Shown here piece by piece: positions 40,940 to 44,260 of a stretch of DNA of 44,260 bases. Positions within the stretch are counted from its first letter, which is position 1. The number at the start of each line of letters is the position of its first letter. Origin of the DNA: Streptomyces kurssanovii (GTDB lineage: Bacteria > Actinomycetota > Actinomycetes > Streptomycetales > Streptomycetaceae); contig NZ_BMTN01000034.1 of NCBI RefSeq assembly GCF_014649695.1, forward strand, positions 1 to 44,260, read 5' to 3'. The notes beneath the pieces were generated by a model. That model was not told the DNA's origin and did no database searches. It was given only the letters and a program-made list of their open reading frames with translations. The translations under genes and the position numbers were made by a program.

Positions 40940-43033
40940 ATGCTGGTCCCGACCGCACCAACGGACCGGCTGGACCAGCTGGTCGGCCGTCAGCTGTGGC
41001 GGCTGTCCGCGGCTGCCGGCCTTCCGCAGGCAACAACCGAACGGCTCAGCGCGGTCCTCACCGTCCTGACCCGTGAGTCACTCGGCCGTCCGGCCGCGGA
41101 GCACTACCCGGGCCTGTCCGGCATCAACGCCAACGGGCTTCCCTTCCAGTGGTCAGCCTCCTTCGGCTCGGGGAAACCGCCGGCGACGGTGCGGTTCCTG
41201 TGCGAATCGGGCACACCGGGAACCACGGCACGTGAGCGCCTGCCCCTGTCACTGGACAGGCTGGGGCAGGCCTGCCGGCTTGTCGGCCTGCCCGGTGTCC
41301 CGCAGTGGTACACCGACCACGTGCTGGCACGGGTCCTGCCGCACCCCGAGGACTGGCCTGCGCACTGGCGCAGCGCCTTGTGGACGGGGGTGGGCGCATC
41401 CGGCCGGGCCATCGGGCTCAAGCCCTACGTCAACCTCCGCCGGGACTCGCCCCTCCAGAGATGGCGGCGCGTCGGCTGGGTGCTCAAGGACCTGGGCCGC
41501 GACCGCGCCCTGGAGACGCTGTGTCACCTGTCCTCCCGGGTGTCGCGCCATTCGTGGCCCGTCGGCCTCGCCGTCGACATCACACCCACCGGTGAACCGG
41601 GCCGGATCAAGACGTACTTCAGATCCGGACCCGTGACGGCGGCCTGGCTGCAGCGGTGGTACGCCGCGCTGGGAGCCGACGCCCACGTCCCGGCCGTCCG
41701 CGAACTGCTCGACGCCTTCCCCCACCCTGACCGGGCCGAATACCCCGACCAGGCCTTCGTGCTCACCCTCGAGGCACACGCAACCGACGGCGTGTTCACC
41801 CTGAAGACCGACCTCGCCGTGAACCGGTGGACGGCCGGTGACGCCGCCGTCGTCCACGGTGCCACCCGGCTCCTGGCCCGCCTGGGCCTCGGCCCCGCCG
41901 GACTCGACACCGTCCTGGCGGCCCTCGGCGCAACGCCGCCGGCACAGGACCGCAGCGACGTACTACGCTTCGTCGGCCTCGGCTACGAACCGGACGGATC
42001 GCACCACGTCAACGTGTACCTCGAACCGCCGGTGACCACGACGGTTGCGGGGCCGCACCGGCGCCGTGGCTCCCAAGGTCCGCGCCCGACAGCCACCGGT
42101 GCGACCCCTGCGGACGTGGCTGCCGCGGTGCGGCGCGCCGTGCGCCGGCTGGCCGGGGCCCAACAGGACGGCCACTGGAGCGACTACGCCTTGCCGGTGG
42201 GAACCGCCGACACATGGGTCACCGCGTACGTCCTCACCCAGCTCCGAGACCTCCCCGCCGGCCTGCGCGACAGATCCGTCCATGCCGCTTCGGACGCCGC
42301 GCTCACCTGGCTCCGGTCGGCACGCACCCCCGGGGGAGGCTGGGGCTACAACAGCACCTGCGACAACGACGCGGACTCCACCGGCCTGGCCGTGCAGGCA
42401 CTGCGCTCCCACGGCCTTCTCGTGCCACCGGATGCCCTGGCCCTTCTGCGCCGGTGCCGCCACGACGGCGGCGGCGTCGCGACCTACCCTCCCGGCTCCG
42501 CACCGGGCGCGGCGTGGACCGCGCCGGCCGTCGACGTCACCCCGACGGCGGTGGACGCCCTCGGCGAGGGCCGGCACCGGGCCGCCGCATGGCTGCTCGA
42601 ACAGCGCGGCGAGAACGGCTTGTGGCGCTCCTACTGGTGGCTTTCCCCGCTCTACCCGACGGCGTCCGCCCTGCGTCTCCTGGCCGGCCCGGGGCATACC
42701 CGGCCGCGCGACCGGACGCTTCGCCCCACCCGCGAGGCTCTGCGCGGCTATGTCGGCAACGGGGCGTTCGAGATCGCGCTCCTGCTGCGCTGCCGCATCG
42801 CGCTCCACCTCATGGACAGTGCCGACGCGCTGCTGGGTCTCCTGCTCGACCAGCAGAACCGGGACGGCTCCTGGCCCGCCTCGGCCCACCTGCGGCTGAC
42901 CACAGCCACCGTCCACGAGCCGTGGAACGCGGTGGACGCGGGCACCGTCTACCTCGACCGGCAGCAGATCCTCACCACCGCGACCGTCGTCGACGCCATG
43001 GCCGCCCTGCTCCGCATCCGCAGCCTCCCCTGA
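40940..43033 (+). CDS. Aromatic prenyltransferase (DMATS/ABBA-like) fused to a terpene-cyclase-like domain
   Basis: A 697-aa protein. Residues 1-370 look like a DMATS/ABBA aromatic prenyltransferase: NGLPFQWSASFGSGKPPATV, RAIGLKPYVNLRRDSPLQRW, GRIKTYFRSG, VFTLKTDLAVNRW and HHVNVYLEPP supply the Lys/Arg/Tyr diphosphate-shield strands. After a polar linker, residues 400-697 form an alpha-toroid of the squalene/terpene cyclase type: QQDGHW, TPGGGWGYNSTCDNDADSTG, QNRDGSWPAS (an exact QxxxGxW) and DRQQILTTATVVDAM. The DADST motif (477-481) corresponds to the class II DxDDT, keeping the first and central Asp. There is no signal peptide. GGGGAGGG precedes ATG 40940. Each half exists separately in nature; I know of no described fusion. 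It could prenylate and then cyclise, but the substrate is unknown. Confidence 0.75.
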   Translation: MLVPTAPTDRLDQLVGRQLWRLSAAAGLPQATTERLSAVLTVLTRESLGRPAAEHYPGLSGINANGLPFQWSASFGSGKPPATVRFLCESGTPGTTARERLPLSLDRLGQACRLVGLPGVPQWYTDHVLARVLPHPEDWPAHWRSALWTGVGASGRAIGLKPYVNLRRDSPLQRWRRVGWVLKDLGRDRALETLCHLSSRVSRHSWPVGLAVDITPTGEPGRIKTYFRSGPVTAAWLQRWYAALGADAHVPAVRELLDAFPHPDRAEYPDQAFVLTLEAHATDGVFTLKTDLAVNRWTAGDAAVVHGATRLLARLGLGPAGLDTVLAALGATPPAQDRSDVLRFVGLGYEPDGSHHVNVYLEPPVTTTVAGPHRRRGSQGPRPTATGATPADVAAAVRRAVRRLAGAQQDGHWSDYALPVGTADTWVTAYVLTQLRDLPAGLRDRSVHAASDAALTWLRSARTPGGGWGYNSTCDNDADSTGLAVQALRSHGLLVPPDALALLRRCRHDGGGVATYPPGSAPGAAWTAPAVDVTPTAVDALGEGRHRAAAWLLEQRGENGLWRSYWWLSPLYPTASALRLLAGPGHTRPRDRTLRPTREALRGYVGNGAFEIALLLRCRIALHLMDSADALLGLLLDQQNRDGSWPASAHLRLTTATVHEPWNAVDAGTVYLDRQQILTTATVVDAMAALLRIRSLP

Positions 43034-43075
43034 CCCGGCGAGCCCCCGGTGACGAGCACGAGAACGGGGAAGGGC

Positions 43076-43312
43076 AGCGTTCAAGCGACTGCTGTCGCCG
43101 GTCTCGTCGGACCCGGCGGTGCGCGCGCTGGGCTGCCTCCAGGAACACGCAGCCCACTGGGGCCGCGGGATGAACGACGCCGTGTGGCTGCGCCTCACCC
43201 CGGCCAGCGCCGAGCAAAGTCCAGCCCTCGGCGACGCCCGCGCCGTCGCTGAACGCGCTGCCGCCCACCCGGACAGCCTCGACACGCTGTTCCTGGTCGC
43301 CCGGCCCACAGA
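43076..43312 (+). pseudogene. Start-less protein fragment of unknown family
   Basis: A protein-like frame without a start: AAFKRLLSPVSSDPAVRALG, CLQEHAAHWGRGMNDAVWLR, LTPASAEQSPALGDARAVAE and RAAAHPDSLDTLFLVARPTE. It breaks off at 43312, where the frame changes into HA-helicase sequence. It follows the prenyltransferase operon by 40 bp and may be the end of a once co-transcribed gene. I do not recognise it. Confidence 0.4.
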
Positions 43313-43315
43313 GGC

Positions 43316-43456
43316 ATGGCGCTTGCCGCCTTCGCCCAGTACATCGACACCCAAGGCACCCAGGCAGTGAAACGCGCCCACACCGAGACAGTGGTCATCG
43401 ACGGCCAGGAACACCAGGTCGAACTCAACGTCTGGATCTCCAACACCAAGAGGACT
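43316..43456 (+). pseudogene. HA-domain helicase fragment
   Basis: MALAAFAQYIDTQGTQAVKR, AHTETVVIDGQEHQVELNVW and ISNTK closely match the last HA repeat of the decayed helicase at 11.1-11.3 kb on the opposite strand, at protein and visibly at DNA level. It ends after ISNTKRTRS in unrelated sequence. An isolated internal piece. Confidence 0.8.
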
Positions 43457-43600
43457 CGGTCAGCCCGCCGGCGAGCAAGGTCTCCTCAGATCGGGGACGG
43501 GGTCTTGCTGCACAGGCTGCTCGGCCCCCTGCGGCCAGGCAGGCTCGCGGTGGGGGAAGGGCCTGCCGGTTGGACCGGTCATCAAGGGATCTGCATGCCG

Positions 43601-43635
43601 ATGGCCTCGCCCCCGGGATTCGGGGGCGAGGCCAT
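43601..43635. terminator. Long perfect hairpin, likely bidirectional terminator
   Basis: ATGGCCTCGCCCCCG and CGGGGGCGAGGCCAT form a 15-bp perfect stem with a 5-base loop (GGATT). It lies 25 bp beyond the stop of the minus-strand gene ending at 43660, the usual place for a streptomycete terminator. Confidence 0.8.
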
Positions 43636-43659
43636 CGGGCCGTGCTGCTGGTGCTGTGG

Positions 43660-44011
43660 TCAGAGGTCGGAGGGAAGGCGCTCTCCGGTCTCGGCGTCGT
43701 AAGCGATCCCGGTCGGGGACAGCCGAATCATGCGGGGGTAGGCCTGCCCTTCTTCGAGGTCTTCCCGCCGACCGCTACCCGGACCGTCACGTCGGCCAGC
43801 GGGTCGTCCACCGGCAGTGCGATCTCGGGAGTTTGGGGAAACCATCCTTCGGGTCGCTCGCTGCTCGTCGTCTTCCCCACCGTGTCGATCTGCAGATACT
43901 GCGCGTTCCGGTCGAAGTAGGAACGGAGTTCGATGACGACGCGGTTCCGGTCGCTATTCCAGTTCGCGATCACGGCGCCACGGTCCGCAGATCGCGGATC
44001 TCGAAGTCCAT
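43660..44011 (-). pseudogene. Small conserved-looking gene with two frameshifts
   Basis: ATG 44011 gives MDFEIRDLRTVAP and a premature TGA. A one-base shift restores VIANWNSDRNRVVIELRSYF, DRNAQYLQIDTVGKTTSSER and PEIALPVDDPLADVTVRVAV up to GKTSKKG. A second shift near 43735 restores AYPRMIRLSPTGIAYDAETG ending ERLPSDL. The repaired product of about 116 residues is a compact beta-rich cytoplasmic protein. GATAGGGGG precedes the start. No family is recognised. Confidence 0.55.
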
Positions 44012-44099
44012 CGCACCCCCTATCAACTGGGGGTGTTGCGACGACCAATAGAACCCAAGCGGGACGCAGTACGGCCGGGGCCGCCTCCGCACAGCGACG

Positions 44100-44186
44100 T
44101 CACCCCTGCGCCCATTCCAGTCCGAGATTGGCCAGCGCCTGGAGCTTGTAGGCACTCAGCTTGGCGCGGCGGCTCCCCGACGGTGC
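44100..44186 (-). pseudogene. HA-domain helicase C-terminal fragment
   Basis: SRRAKLSAYKLQALANLGLE followed by WAQG and TGA at 44100-44102 is the terminal HA motif (compare SRRDKLTDNQRAALANLGVE with WA at 11.1 kb). Sequence upstream (to the window end) does not continue the domain in an obvious way. Third copy of this helicase tail in the window. Confidence 0.65.
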
Positions 44187-44260
44187 TGACCCGCACCGAA
44201 CACATCATGGCCGAGCGAAGCAACGGCTCCGCTCAAGCGGCTGTGGCCGCGCCTCGCGGC

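Noticed and set aside
1-44260. CRISPR arrays, rRNA or tRNA genes
   Set aside because: No regularly spaced short repeats with unique spacers, no rRNA-like sequence and no convincing tRNA cloverleaf were seen on either strand.

Overview
The window looks like DNA from a Streptomyces or a close high-GC actinobacterium. Codon usage is strongly G/C at third positions, and the gene families are typical of the genus (SpoIIE/PP2C phosphatases, DUF4331, trypco2, GlxA-type AraC, HA-domain helicase, IS5/IS256/IS110 elements). The many truncated or frameshifted genes, transposase scraps and pieces of a helicase-associated (HA) domain protein suggest a subtelomeric chromosome arm or a linear plasmid. That replicon assignment is inference.

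Layout. 0.5-3.2 kb: a small XRE regulator, a TetR regulator overlapping a four-helix membrane protein, and a secreted or anchored alpha/beta hydrolase. 3.8-7.9 kb: an intact two-gene conflict-type module, a trypco2 protein followed by a trypsin-like protease/STAND NTPase/TPR protein that contains a near-perfect 120-bp internal duplication. 8.1-10.7 kb: a visibly more AT-rich island on the minus strand with a 209-aa protein of unknown function, a 60-aa acidic-tailed precursor peptide and an ATP-grasp peptide ligase. This is a compact graspetide (omega-ester/amide RiPP) cluster, bordered on both sides by IS5-type transposase fragments. 10.7-16 kb: a small DNA-binding gene, a decayed HA-domain helicase, two IS5 remnants and hypothetical membrane proteins. 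16-17.6 kb: an HTH/coiled-coil protein divergent from a small membrane protein.

18-29 kb is mostly wreckage: a frameshifted sigma factor and its overlapping partner, two SpoIIE phosphatase remnants, and fragments of an aldo/keto reductase, a BBE-type FAD oxidoreductase and a P450. IS5, IS110 and IS256 remnants lie among them. Intact genes there are MarR/DoxX (divergent), a PIN-like protein, a SnoaL-like ester cyclase and a few small hypotheticals. 29-35.3 kb: a minus-strand operon DUF4331 -> TPR -> NicO/RcnA-type Ni/Co exporter, followed by broken CopD-like and TIGR03943-like genes. 35.5-39.2 kb: a truncated EEP nuclease, small hypotheticals and a truncated GlxA regulator.

39.6-43.0 kb is an intact plus-strand three-gene operon: a 189-aa protein with a beta-strand-rich tail, a 217-aa Gly/Asp-rich protein, and a 697-aa protein that appears to fuse a DMATS/ABBA-type aromatic prenyltransferase to a terpene-cyclase-like toroid with QW motifs and a DADST (DxDD-like) motif. 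I regard this operon and the graspetide island as the two best candidates for undescribed biology. The right edge holds further HA-helicase scraps and one conserved small gene broken by two frameshifts.

Many disruptions are single-base changes at G or C runs, so base-calling error cannot be excluded for individual genes. The truncated and chimeric junctions show that genuine decay is also present.
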